A stretch of 64,000 nucleotides of DNA from Cotesia glomerata (GCF_020080835.1 NC_058161.1:930001-994000); one strand, 5' to 3'; positions 22,971 to 33,192 are shown, counted from the stretch's first letter. Notes: generated by a model not told the origin, from the sequence alone. Numbers and translations: made by a program.

Positions 22971-25112
22971 ATGAATTTCCTTTCCAATATAGCTGATTCC
23001 ATCCCGGTGGTTGGTCATGTCAAGGGAATCGTCCATTATGCAGTTGGAGATTCTGAAGGCGGAAACAAAGCTATGTACCAAGCCACCAGAACTTCAGTAG
23101 TTTTGGGAGCTGGTGCTGCTGGATCTCTTGCTGGTCCGGCAGGAGCTGCAGCAGCTGCTATGTATGCTGGTGCTCTTACAGACACTGTTGCTTCTGTAGC
23201 CATGGATGAGCCTCAAGGATTAATGAAAGGGTGTAAGAATATAGCAGAAGATGTGAAAGAAGGGAAAAATCCGATGGGTTCGATAGCAAGTACAGGGTTC
23301 CAAGTGGCAATGGATGGGGTGGGTGGTTTAGGAATGGGTGGTGTTTCTAGTGCGGCGAGTCAAGTTTCAGAAAAAGCTGTAGCAAAAGGTGTGGAAAATA
23401 TTGCGAAGAATGCAGTCAAGAATGTTGGAGAAAAGACCATTGAGCAAACTATGAAGATGACGGGAGAACAAGTGGTAAAGAAGGTGACGAAGACTGTTAC
23501 GGAGAAGGCGGTGAAGAAAGTTATCGAAAAGGCAGTCGTTCAAGCGGAGATTGCTTTGGTAACGACTCATGTTTGCATGCAAGCTGATGAACGTACTAAA
23601 GAAGAAAAAAGAAAAAGTGATAGAGAGGAACGTGATAGAGCAGAAAGACGAAGACGTGAAAGAGAAGAAAGGGAAGAACGGGAACGACGTGCTAGAGAAG
23701 AAAGGGAACGACAAGAACGACGTGCTAGAGAAGAGAGGGAACAACAAGAACGACGTGCTAGAGAACAACAGGAACAGCATACTAGAGAACAACAGGAACA
23801 ACGTGCTAGAGAAGAAAGGGAACGACGTGCTAGAGAAGAGAGGGAACAAGAAGAACGACGTGCTAGAGAACAACAGGAACAGCGTACTAGAGAACAACAG
23901 GAACAACGTGCTAGAGAAGAAAGGGAACGACGTGCTAGAGAAGAGAGGGAACAAGAAGAACGACGTGCTAGAGAACAACAGGAACAGCGTACTAGAGAAC
24001 AACAGGAACAACGTGCTAGAGAAGAAAGGGAACGACAAGAACGACGTGATAGAGAAGAGAGGGAACAACAAGAACGACGTGCTAGAGAACAACAGGAACA
24101 GCGTACTAGAGAACAACAGGAACAACGTGATAGAGAAGAAAGAGAACAACAAGAACGACGTGGTAGGGAACAACAGCAACGTTCTAATACTCCTGAAAAA
24201 AACTCTGAATCTACACAACCACCACGAAGAAATAGAGGTAATAGAAAAGGATCTAGAAATGATGAACCTGACTATTTTGCTATTTTCAAGAATTTATTGG
24301 AAGAACTATTGAATGATATCTTCGGTGTGGAAAGACCATATACAAGATCAAGAGCCTACATTTCTCAAATTTTTCAACAACTGTCAAAAGGACAAATTAA
24401 TTATTTGTCAGACATAATTGCAAGATTATACAAAGGTGAAATCTTAGAGGAAGTAGTAAGATTAGTAATTAGAATGTTCTCAGAACATTTTCCTGAAGAT
24501 ATATCACTCTTAAATTTCCAAAGTTTGATGGAATTTGCTGCGGTTTACGTTCAAGAAGAAATAGATTACCGAACTGAGGTTTACAGATCCGTCGAGATGA
24601 TATGGAGAGAAAGTGATAGTTCTGTTGTAAAGATGGCTGCTAAGGACCTCAAAGAAACAATTGTTTCAACTATCATGAACTTGGCAGATATTGTCAGAAT
24701 GATAGTCGATATTTTTGAGAGTCTAAAATCGGGCATCGAGTCTGAACCGGCGGCTAATAATTTGTATCCGAACTTTCGAAATATATTCGCGGCAGTTTAT
24801 CATTACTTTAAGCATCGAAGCGTTCCTGGCGACGGAGTTCTGACGATTGGAGAGTACTACGAATGGATAAGAAGAGTTTTGGAAAAACTTGGAGGACAAC
24901 AACGGTACAGAGATTTGGTGGAAGCGCAGACTGCCGGAGAAGTAAGAGCAAATGTTAAGTTTGAGGTGTACATTGTTGCATTTGGCAGACGAATCAGGAT
25001 TGTTGTTAAATTCGAGGGCGATACAATTATATTAGCATCTTGTTTTTTTTGCAATACCACGTTCGATGATGATGAAGAAGGAATGGTATGGATAGTCATT
25101 CGTCGTTTTTGA
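22971..25112 (+). CDS. Unit D ORF2: 713-aa glycine-zipper / charged-repeat / C-terminal-domain protein
   Basis: Single-exon frame from MNFLSNIADSIPVVGHVKG. Residues 1-85: GHVKGIVHYAVGD and a Gly/Ala-rich hydrophobic stretch (VVLGAGAAGSLAGPAGAAAA) resembling glycine-zipper membrane helices. Residues 100-200: Lys/Val/Glu amphipathic helices. Residues about 205-405: tandem Arg/Glu/Gln repeat with 8- and 11-residue units (AREQQEQR, AREEREQQERR), predicted to be long helix or coiled coil. Residues 443-713: globular domain with VRLVIRMFSEHFPEDI, NLYPNFRNIFAAVYHYFKHR (His611..His615) and a strand-rich end (VEVYIVAFGRRIRIV-like). Only this C-terminal domain survives in unit E. It reminds me of histidine-containing C-terminal domains of bacterial polymorphic toxins (helical start with H..KH, then a small sheet), but that is an impression, not a match. 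AATAAA at 25162. The reading frame is fully open, so the gene is probably functional. Cellular role unknown. Confidence 0.8.
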   Translation: MNFLSNIADSIPVVGHVKGIVHYAVGDSEGGNKAMYQATRTSVVLGAGAAGSLAGPAGAAAAAMYAGALTDTVASVAMDEPQGLMKGCKNIAEDVKEGKNPMGSIASTGFQVAMDGVGGLGMGGVSSAASQVSEKAVAKGVENIAKNAVKNVGEKTIEQTMKMTGEQVVKKVTKTVTEKAVKKVIEKAVVQAEIALVTTHVCMQADERTKEEKRKSDREERDRAERRRREREEREERERRAREERERQERRAREEREQQERRAREQQEQHTREQQEQRAREERERRAREEREQEERRAREQQEQRTREQQEQRAREERERRAREEREQEERRAREQQEQRTREQQEQRAREERERQERRDREEREQQERRAREQQEQRTREQQEQRDREEREQQERRGREQQQRSNTPEKNSESTQPPRRNRGNRKGSRNDEPDYFAIFKNLLEELLNDIFGVERPYTRSRAYISQIFQQLSKGQINYLSDIIARLYKGEILEEVVRLVIRMFSEHFPEDISLLNFQSLMEFAAVYVQEEIDYRTEVYRSVEMIWRESDSSVVKMAAKDLKETIVSTIMNLADIVRMIVDIFESLKSGIESEPAANNLYPNFRNIFAAVYHYFKHRSVPGDGVLTIGEYYEWIRRVLEKLGGQQRYRDLVEAQTAGEVRANVKFEVYIVAFGRRIRIVVKFEGDTIILASCFFCNTTFDDDEEGMVWIVIRRF
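23590..24190 (+). repeat. In-frame tandem repeat coding for Arg/Glu/Gln units
   Basis: Words CGTGCTAGAGAACAACAGGA and CGTGCTAGAGAAGAAAGGGA alternate in a higher-order unit of 105 bp (35 residues), with two near-identical 105-bp copies between about 23805 and 24025. All units are multiples of 3, which also leaves the other frames free of stops; the long ORFs on the minus strand and in frame +2 here are shadows. Confidence 0.9.
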
Positions 25113-25161
25113 AAAATCGTTTTGGAATTATCCGTAGAAATTTATAAAGTAATATGTAATC

Positions 25162-25167
25162 AATAAA
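25162..25167 (+). terminator. Unit D polyadenylation signal
   Basis: AATAAA in TGTAATCAATAAAAACTC followed by TCAATATATATACACCAAGG, the same 3' block as in units A-C. Confidence 0.6.
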
Positions 25168-25259
25168 AACTCATTTTGTCAATATATATACACCAAGGTT
25201 GAAAAATATTTAATTAAAAAATTATGTATCTTTTGTTTAAATAAAAATTAGTCATAGTT

Positions 25260-26249
25260 ATTCATTAAATTATCAATTTTTTTCATCGTTTGTATCCTAT
25301 CTCTGAGGTCTTGAATGATAACTTCCAATTTTTGGGACCCCGCTGGTCCATTCTTAGTATATTAACAAATTACTAACATTATCACTTATCACATTTAATT
25401 GACTAAAATTAACTTTTAATATGATCATTTTTCGGATCTTTTAACAAATAAATTATTATATAGGGAATTTATCAAAAAATCCTACTTGTAGAAATTAAAA
25501 AGAAATATTGATGCAATTTTTTTTTTTAAATATTAATATTTGTTTGTTATCTCAAATTAATGAAATAAAGTTATATTAATTTAAAAAATCTCTAAATATG
25601 AATTTTGTAATTTTTAAACGAATAAAATCTATGTTAAACAGGTTTTTATTAGCTATTCGTCTTCATTTATGTATTTATGTATGTAACAGAATTTTTAAAC
25701 TCGATTTTCGACCACTTCAAAACGTTGGATTATATCAAATCTTTACACACTTATCAAGGACCGATGACAATATAATAATTTGATAAGTTTATCTCATTAT
25801 CCTGACCAGGATCTTCAGGATTACCGGTTTCTTCATCCAACGACACGGCAGTGCGTGCGCCAAGTACTAAAGTGTGTATTAACACATGCATAGGTTAATC
25901 TTTGAGACAAGCATGTGACTAAGGTTATGATCAACAAGGGATGCTTCGTAAGTTTTACAATTAAAAAAATTATGCTTTAAGAAAGTAAAATACACGCTTT
26001 AATGGTCAATCAAACCAAAAAAATGGAAAATAATTAATAGTTTAAAAAAGTAAATAAAATACCAAACTAAAAAGTAGAAAATAATTTTCAATGAGTTTAT
26101 AATCAGAATAATAATTTAAAAAAAAATTGATTTTATCGTAATAAAAAAGCAGTTTTTTATGAAACTGTGTTTATCAGTTTTATTTTATTATTAATTTTTT
26201 TCTTGTCAGTATTATGTATAATTATGACGAATTATTGATGTAAAATAAC
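25260..26249. other. Spacer with decayed palindromic element
   Basis: About 25960-26170 contains ATACACGCTTTAATGG, ACCAAACTAAAAAGTAGAAA and GTAATAAAAAAGCAG, a degraded relative of the elements at 11291-11812 and 41953-42690. The rest is unremarkable; the 25598-25783 frame has no support. Confidence 0.4.
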
Positions 26250-26297
26250 CCAGCAATCAAAGTCGGATTGAAATTCAATGCGAACTAACGGGACGGC

Positions 26298-26470
26298 CTC
26301 TTTTACCCAGATTCCGATTACACAGATCCCTTTGACACATATCCCGATTACGCAGATTGTGATTAAACAGATTTTCTATTACACAGATTACTTATTACTC
26401 AGATAACCGATTACACAGAAAATCTTTAACGCAGATCCCGATGACGCAGATAATTTAAATTTTTAAATGA
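26298..26470. repeat. Subterminal GATTACACAGAT array in the TIR
   Basis: About ten degenerate copies with 15-16 bp spacing (CGATTACACAGATCCC, CGATTACGCAGATTGT, GATGACGCAGATAA); the mirror array is at 28705-28880. Regularly spaced subterminal motifs are usual transposase-binding sites. Confidence 0.7.
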
Positions 26471-26929
26471 TAAATGCCATAATAAAGCCAAGCACTAAAA
26501 GTGCCTGAAATTTTTAAATTGCCGCCATCAAAACATGCCGGATGAGCATGTAATCTAGCTATTGGTTGAATTTAAGGTTCAAGGTGTGCACGGAGCACTT
26601 TATTGAAGTATCTACAGTGTATATGTGTAAAATCCCGCGTTGGTTGAATTTTTTATTAGATACTTGATATAATGAATCAACAAAATTACAGGTTAAAGAT
26701 TAGAGCTATATAGGTAAGTAAACATATTTATTATTTATATTAAAAGTTCGGGTTTGAAGTTTAAATATAATTAGTTCAATTACCCCCAAGCGGGGATGAA
26801 TCGAACCATTTGACGCGTTTGCATAAATTAATCATTTAAGAATCAATGTTGTTTATTGACTAATTTATGGATCGATAATTAGAGAAGACATAATAAATTA
26901 CCATTCCAAGAAAAAAAAAAATTAGACAA

Positions 26930-28245
26930 ACGGTTGACCCTGAAGGCCACCGATTTTGACCGGACTGGTGGCGATCGACGTGGTTTTTTGAGGTTAAATT
27001 GCACTGATTAGTTGCTTTCGAGCTCAATTGAACTATTAAGCCTTATTTTGAAGTTATTCCAAAACCACATTTGAAAAGAGAATCGGTTGATTCATTCGAG
27101 AGATATGGTGAACACATAAAGAAAACCGAAAGTGTTTTTCGGAATAACTCCAAATTTGTTGATCAATTCAAAATTTGAGATTCTTTGTGAGGCTTGAAAA
27201 ACTGCGTCGAATGCTTCTAACCGCGTAAAATCGGTTTATTCATTCAAAAGTTATTGTGGTTTAAAAATTCAAAAATAGTGTCTTATCAAATCTCTATCAA
27301 ACTTTTTGAGCTCGAAGAGCTTTAAAGGATAGGAAAGCAATCTCTTTGAGCTCGGAGAGCTTAAAATAACCATAATTGTATTTTTTGAGCTCGAAGAGTC
27401 AAAAACGTCATTGGTGCAATTTTAAGCGCCTAAGTATGAAATTAGCGGGAAGTTGCATTTGGCCTTCAGGGTCAACCGTTTTCCTAATTTTTTGGATCGA
27501 TTTATGTATTTTTGAGCTCTCCGAGCTTGAGAGATAGCTTTTCTATGCTTCTTCGAGCTCAAAAGTCTAAAAATTATACTATCTCATCAAAAACGTTTTT
27601 GATCCGAAAAGAAATGTTATGTGAACTTATGCAAAAATTATGTAAAGTTATGTGAAGTTATGTGGAAAAACACTTGAACGAATTGATTGAAATTATGTGA
27701 AATTATGTGAAATTATGTGAGTTATGTGCAGAAAACACTTTTCGGTTTTCTTTCGTTTATGATATCTCTTGAACGAATTGACTGCACTGATAGAAGGATT
27801 TATTTGTATTAAATAATATTTGTTAATAGCTAACAAATCATTTATTATAGACCATTTTTAATGTTAAATAAATATTTCTTAGTATTCAAAATGATTTGTT
27901 TGTATTCAATAAATCTGATATTCATTTATTAAGTATTAATAAATCTTTTTAAATACTAAGAAATATTTGTTAAGGCCAACAAATGGTTTTCAATAAAAAT
28001 GATTTGTTAAATATTAACAAATCTTTTAACTATAAACAAATCTATTAGTGTGAAGTTATGAAATTAAATTCTATGTCAAAAGTATAGAAAGACTATCTCT
28101 TTGAGCTTGGAGAGCTCAAAATAAGACATAAGTTGTTTTTTTGAGCTCGAAGAGCAATTATTAGTGCAATTTTAAGCGCCTAGGTATCGCCACCAGTGGC
28201 GGAAGTTGCAGGGATGGCCTTCAGGGTCAACCGTTTGTCTAATTT
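26930..28245. repeat. Interior of the 26290-28885 element: copies of the ATCGGTT/GAGCTC repeat
   Basis: Two or more rearranged copies of the 20287-21252 repeat, ending AAGTTGCATTTGGCCTTCAG (about 27465) and GGCCTTCAGGGTCAACCG (about 28220). A run of TTATGTGAA repeats at 27610-27730 and a palindromic MITE at 27785-28052 break the second. Confidence 0.6.
27785..28052. mobile_element. Palindromic MITE, CACTGATAGAAGGATTTATT family
   Basis: CACTGATAGAAGGATTTATT at the left, ACAAATCTATTAGTGTG at the right, AACAAAT/ATTTGTT words throughout. Relatives start at 62087 (CACTGACAGAAGGATTTATT) with TTAATAGTTAACAAATA near 63890. Confidence 0.65.
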
Positions 28246-28954
28246 TTTTCTTGGAATGGTAATTTATTATGTCTTCTAATTATCGATCCATAAATTAGTC
28301 AATAAACAACAATGATTCTTATATGATTAATTTATGCAAACGCGTCAAATGGTTCGATTCATCCCCGCTTGGGGGTAATTAATCTACTTATACTTAAACT
28401 TTAAACCCATACTTTTAATATAAATAATAAATATGTTTACTTACCTATATAGCTCTAATCTTTAACCTGTAATTTTGTTGATTCATTATATCAAGTATCT
28501 AATAAAAAATTCAACCAACGCGGGATTTTACACATTTACACTGTAGATACTTCAATAAAGCACTCCGTGCACACCTTGAACCTTAAATTCAACCAATAGC
28601 TAGATTACATGCTCATCCGGCATGTTTTGATGGCGGCAATTTAAAAATTTCAGGCACTTTTAGTGCTTGGCTTTATTATGGCATTTATCATTTAAAAATT
28701 TTAATTATCTGCGTCATCGGGATCTGCGTTAAAGATTTTCTGTGTAATCGGTTATCTGAGTAATAAGTAATCTGTGTAATAGAAAATCTGTTTAATCAGA
28801 ATCTGCGTAATCAGGATATGTGTCAAAGGGATCTGGGTAATAGCGCCATCTGTGTAATCGGAATCTGGGTAAAAGAGGTCGTCCCGAACTAACCCGATTT
28901 AATGCGATTTTTGAACACAGTGTTTCGTGCTAAAACGCATTGAATCGGATAGAA

Positions 28955-29307
28955 TACCCTGATAGCCAAGTTGGCCGCAACTTTCTGTCAATCTACTGCC
29001 GCAACTTGTCACCAACTTGGCGGCAACTCTTGGAAAGTAACTCGGTTGGTGTCAACTTGTTCACCAAGTTGTCACCAAGTTGTCGGCAAAAGTTGCTCTG
29101 AAACTTTTTCACACCAAGTTGACGATAAGTTTCTCAAGAAATTTGGCGACATATTGCGGCAGTAGATTGGTCTCTTTTTTCTCAGAAACTTGTAGCCAAC
29201 TTGGCGCCAACAGTTACAAATTCGGAAGTTGACCGCAAGTTGTCGCTAAGTTGGTGGCAACTATCTGACACCAACTTGGTTGGTCTGAAACTGTGGCTAT
29301 CAGGGTA
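28955..29307. mobile_element. MITE with CAAGTTGG-rich interior
   Basis: Exact 13-bp ends TACCCTGATAGCC (28955) and GGCTATCAGGGTA (29307) with TA flanks. The interior repeats CAAGTTG/CAACTTG words at least 15 times in both orientations. The 28971-29165 frame is a by-product. Confidence 0.8.
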
Positions 29308-29435
29308 TCGAACACTGACGGATCGAATTGAATCGTATTAAGACGGATTGAAAACCGAAGATTTCAGAAATTGGATTGAATCGTGTTAAAGCGGATAGGA
29401 TGTTGAATCCGACTCAATCCGACCCCGTTTGCTGG

Positions 29436-29960
29436 AATGTCTCACAAATGACATCGGTATTATGTACGACCGTCACGTGACTTGGCACTGGTTCAAACGC
29501 ATGATGTCAAACTTACGTAATTATGGCATACAATGATGGCATTAATGTTACGTAATATTGTAATTTATATATTATGTTAGTTGTACGTAATATCTAAGTC
29601 GTTTTTGCGATATCATAAATGTTATACTTACATCGGTATGATATCAAAATTATATCCCAAATTTTTACATCATAATTGGATCGCAAGGGAGTTCAGTTTA
29701 ACGTCAGATTTACGTAAAATATTGTAGTAACATTCCTATGTCCCGCGAAATGACATCATATTACAGTCATGTGTTCACTGGGATATTATTTATCAAATCT
29801 AGGAAAAATTTCCCTAGAACAAGCAGTCACTATTGATAAGCAATTTTTTCCCGCTCAAATCAAATTCTTTTGCTGTGTGTTATTGACAATATCATGGATA
29901 ATCTATTAAATACTGATAACTGAAGAGCTTCAATGTTTTTACACATTTAGATAAGATTTT
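29436..29960. other. Spacer before unit E
   Basis: Moderately GC-rich stretch with repeated ATGACATCGGTATTATGTA, TTACGTAAT and ATGTCCCGCGAAATGACATC words suggesting another decayed palindromic element; boundaries not clear. Confidence 0.35.
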
Positions 29961-29989
29961 TTTTCTTATTGAAGCACATTTTAGTTTGT

Positions 29990-30180
29990 TTATGCTTTAT
30001 GATCATAAATACTTTATAAGAAGTAATTGTTGCTGGGCGCTTGCAATTGCAGCTTGACTGTTTTCTCGAAATTCAACACAACAAGTCTACGTCTACTTAT
30101 ACCTTATTTGCTTACGGCGTATTAAATTGAATTCATTGGAACAGTGTGGAAGAATTTGAATAAAGGTGACAATTTTTGGT
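29990..30180 (+). promoter_or_regulatory. Unit E: presumed promoter and non-coding exon 1
   Basis: By position and end sequence (AATAAAGGTGACAATTTTTG before GTAAGTTCGATG) it corresponds to exon 1 of units A-D; most other similarity has been lost. No ATG in the last 100 bases, in line with a 5' UTR exon. Confidence 0.4.
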
Positions 30181-30199
30181 AAGTTCGATGCACAAAACT

Positions 30200-30420
30200 A
30201 ATATTTAGAATCACTGATAAAAAATTAACTTGAAAATTATCTTGAATCAAGTAAAAAAGTTTTGGAACAAAGAAATTTTTTTTTGATTTGAGTAAATTTT
30301 ACTTCATTCAAAAATATTTCCTCTTAATTCAAGAAAATCAAATTTTTTAAAATACTTTTCTGACGATATTTTTTCTCATTATCAAGTCAATTTGTTTCCT
30401 GCGCGCTTATATATTTATTT
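30200..30420. repeat. CACTGATAAAAAATTAACTT repeat fragment in unit E intron 1
   Basis: Matches the left end of the MITE at 52899-53313, with TTGAATCAAGTAAAAAAG and CTTAATTCAAGAAAATC words. A similar piece recurs at 30650-30920 (GTTGAATGAAAAAAATC, TTGACTCAAG, TTTTTTTCAGTGTAA), so this may be an element of about 700 bp spanning 30212-30925. Confidence 0.5.
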
Positions 30421-31104
30421 CCTATCAAGTTAATTGTTTTACTAGTGCACTTATTCAAATTATATTAAATTGGCAAGATCAGTACCCGGGCAATCAATTT
30501 TAACTTTTTTTAAGGTATATTTCATAACAATTTAACTATTTTTTATCCTCATGGCAATTTATTACAAAATTTGACCATAAAATTTCTTCCTAATTACTTA
30601 AATAGGTTTTAAAAATACGGATAGTTAAATAATCAATACGTGCACTGGAAAATAATTAATTTTATTCAAAAAGAAAAATTGTTGAATGAAAAAAATCATT
30701 CAAACAGAAAAGTTGTTGAATTAAGAAATATTTTTTGGTTTAATTAAGTTTTTCTTGATGCCTAGATATATAGAGTATATTATAATTAATTTCAATCAAT
30801 GATGATACGAATAAATTGGTTCCACATATATTTCATCTCAATTTTATATTGGGATTTTATCTTATTCTTATAATGGGATTACAGAATTTTTATTCTTGAC
30901 TCAAGTTAAATTTTTTTCAGTGTAACTGTATTATAACGAGTTTTGTCATAAAAATATCGCCTACAGTTTTAAATAAATTTTTGTAAAACTTGTTACAGTT
31001 ACTTTTTGGGCGATTACCTGGAACGAATTCAAAAAAACGGTCTGAACAAAAACGGTCAATTAGTTTATAATTACTGGCCATATAACACCACAAAATTTCT
31101 CGAA

Positions 31105-32191
31105 ATGGGAACTGAATATTGTAAAGAGATTTCCGTACGTAAAAAATTTTATTTATCGTGTATAACTTTTAAAATAACTATATCTATCTTAGTATATACA
31201 ATATATGATTCACGGGTATCGGTATCTCATAAATTTTTCTAATTCTTAAGATGTTTGCTATGAAACATCACTTAATCATTGATAATCCATTAAGGACAAT
31301 CACTATCTTATAAATTTTTTGTAGGCGTTTCCGCATAAATATGAGAGAGCTGGTATAGGATCAAAATGTCAATCACCGATTTTAAACGCGAAAAATTGTT
31401 GGTCAGAAAAAATTGAACCAAAAAAAGATCAGCGAGTGTCAGAGGAATCGTCGAGTTCACACAAGGTCAAATTAAAGAAGCATCCACTAATTGCGGAGTT
31501 GGAGAGTTGTCTGACAAATATTAAATTAATAATAGATCGGCGAGATCATATGGAAAAGAAATATCGAAAACAGGAGAAAGAGTATCTGGAAGAATTTAAA
31601 TTATTAAAGAAAGATGAGAAAAAGAAGGAGTTGAAGAAATACGTACAGGGATTGAAGTCAAAGGAAGATCTAGATGAGATAATATCAATAAAGTCTGTAC
31701 TGGTGCAGACAATAGAGGAAGATGATGAAGAAAATGTGAAGGATTATTTATTTGAACTGATATCTGATGACTATTCTGAAACTATCGAGAGCCAACTGCA
31801 TTCGAATCGCAGAAAAGCTGAGAATGCACTAAACCTAATTTACCGAATCGGGTCAGAAAAAGTAAACTTCACAGAAGAAGATAAGAGAATCATCGGAAAT
31901 TTATTAGCTGACACCATAGAATATTTGTTAATCGATATCCAGTCCACAAATGTCATCTTTCGAACTAGACTGAACAGTGAATCTGTTTTCCAAAAAAAAT
32001 CAGCTGTTCAGTTCCTGCTTGATAATTACTCAGAGTTTCCAGTTGGGAATTCAACTTTGGAAGATAAGTTCCGGGAAGTAAATTTTGAAGGAAGCGTTGA
32101 GATACTCAACGATATTATTGACAACTGGAATGATGTGACTGATTCTGACGAGGGCTCAAGTGACGACGAAAGCGGTCTAAGCTGGTGCTAA
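31105..32191 (+). CDS. Unit E ORF1: paralog of unit D ORF1, two coding exons
   Basis: Coding exons 31105-31134 and 31325-32191, joined GATTTCC|GTACGT..TTTTGTAG|GCGTTTCC in phase 0; 298 aa if translation starts at the ATG at 31105. The exon itself opens earlier (acceptor TTACAG at 30998; in-frame FLGDYLERIQKNGLNKNG precedes the ATG), so a further upstream coding exon is possible. The C-terminal half matches unit D ORF1 (KAENALNLIYRIG, KRIIGNLLADTIEYL, KSAVQFLLDNYSEFPVGNS, SDEGSSDDES). The N-terminal extension is Lys/Glu-rich coiled coil (KYRKQEKEYLEEFKLLKKDE). The end differs: a small indel puts it out of frame just before the region encoding the conserved HTWW end, which remains readable in another frame; so the tail was lost by frameshift. 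Function unknown. Confidence 0.7.
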
Positions 32192-32313
32192 CGAAGTATC
32201 AGAATTCCATACCTGGTGGTTGAAGTAAATTCATTTTAGTGCCGTTTAATTTTGTTTGGAGGGTTTGAAGATAATTGGTGAGAAAGAAGAAACGAGACTG
32301 ATAATAATAAATA

Positions 32314-33192
32314 ATGGATAATTTAAGGGAGGTACTTGAAGAGATCTGTCGTTCTATCTCCGATGACGAAATATCATTGAAGCGCAAAAGAGTTATCATT
32401 TTCAAAATTTCTAAAAATCTTTCTCAAAGACAAATAGATTCTTGGGAAAAAATATACCAACTATTACAAAGTAATAATATGTCAGAGGACGTTTTAACGT
32501 TAGTAATTAAAATGTTTTCATATTTCTCTAATAAAAGTATATTGTTTGAGAGTTTCCTCAGTCTAATAGATTTCGTTAAATATTACGTAAATTCTAACGT
32601 TAGAAAAACAAAATCAATCATTGAGATAAAGGTCCGCTCATTTTTATCAAAATCAAGAGATAAGACTAATATAAAGCGCAGAGATGTTAAAGCTGTATCT
32701 CGTACTAAAATTATGAAAACAAAAGATATTGACAAAACCTTAGTCGCCGAATTTAATAAAATTAAATGTGAAATCAAGGAATTGCCGGAGAATTTAAAAT
32801 TATCTCCAGACTTTCGAAATACATTTGCGGCAACTTCTCATTACTATAAACATCGATTTTACACTGATCCTGGTAATAATCAATATCTGAGGGTCAGAGA
32901 ATATTACGAGCATATAATAGAAAGTTTGAATAAACTAAAAGAAAATGAAGTATATCAAGAGCTGTTGAGGAAACAAGAAGACACAAATGTTAATGTTACA
33001 GCAATCACTCAGATATATGTAAATTCATACGAAAAATGGTGCAAGACTGTAGTTGCATTTCAATTTAAGACACGGATATTGCAGACGTGTTATTTTAGGC
33101 GTTCTAACCGGGATCAGGATAAAAATATTAAAATCGAATTTTTCTATCTTGATGATTTTTCTTTAAACTTAAGGAATAAAAATAATATTTAA
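32314..33192 (+). CDS. Unit E ORF2: C-terminal-domain-only paralog, 292 aa
   Basis: Starts MDNLREVLEEICRSIS 122 bases after the ORF1 stop. It aligns to residues 443-713 of unit D ORF2: SQRQIDSWEKIYQLLQ / LVIKMFSYFS, LSPDFRNTFAATSHYYKHR (both histidines kept), REYYEHIIESLNKL and a strand-rich end with a conserved Cys (RILQTCYFRRS). The glycine module and the charged repeat are absent, so either they were lost here or acquired in units A-D. Gene order ORF1-ORF2 is the same as in unit D. The long divergence and open frame point to selection. Function unknown. Confidence 0.7.
   Translation: MDNLREVLEEICRSISDDEISLKRKRVIIFKISKNLSQRQIDSWEKIYQLLQSNNMSEDVLTLVIKMFSYFSNKSILFESFLSLIDFVKYYVNSNVRKTKSIIEIKVRSFLSKSRDKTNIKRRDVKAVSRTKIMKTKDIDKTLVAEFNKIKCEIKELPENLKLSPDFRNTFAATSHYYKHRFYTDPGNNQYLRVREYYEHIIESLNKLKENEVYQELLRKQEDTNVNVTAITQIYVNSYEKWCKTVVAFQFKTRILQTCYFRRSNRDQDKNIKIEFFYLDDFSLNLRNKNNI

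Larger units (their letters stand above)
26290..28885. mobile_element. 2.6-kb element with about 650-bp terminal inverted repeats (Mutator-like)
   Basis: Termini GGGACGGCCTCTTTTACCCAG and its inverse (one mismatch), flanked by an 8-bp direct duplication GAACTAAC (26282-26289 and 28886-28893; 9 bp if the preceding C is counted). The arms (26290-about 26940 and about 28220-28885) are highly similar throughout. Long TIRs with an 8-9 bp duplication are typical of MULE-type elements; hAT is the alternative. The interior holds only other repeats, no transposase, so it is non-autonomous. Confidence 0.85.
26250..29435. mobile_element. Outer element of the unit D/E spacer (host of two nested insertions)
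   Basis: CCAGCAATCAAAGTCGGATTGA at 26250 mirrors TCAATCCGACCCCGTTTGCTGG ending at 29435. The body between nested inserts is made of ATTGAATCGGAT/AATCCGATT-like words. Removing 26290-28885 and 28955-29307 leaves an element of only about 230 bp. Confidence 0.6.

Noticed and set aside
22905..22995. Possible intron joining ORF1 to ORF2 in unit D (GAA|GTACCA donor, CCAATATAG acceptor)
   Set aside because: The joined frame runs into a stop within about 25 codons, and the acceptor is not present in units A-C.
23367..24218. 283-aa minus-strand ORF and a 247-aa frame +2 ORF (23569-24312) over the charged repeat
   Set aside because: Both are by-products of a stop-free repeat with units of a multiple of three; low-complexity Phe/Leu/Ser and Asn/Lys/Glu translations, no independent start or conservation in the other units.
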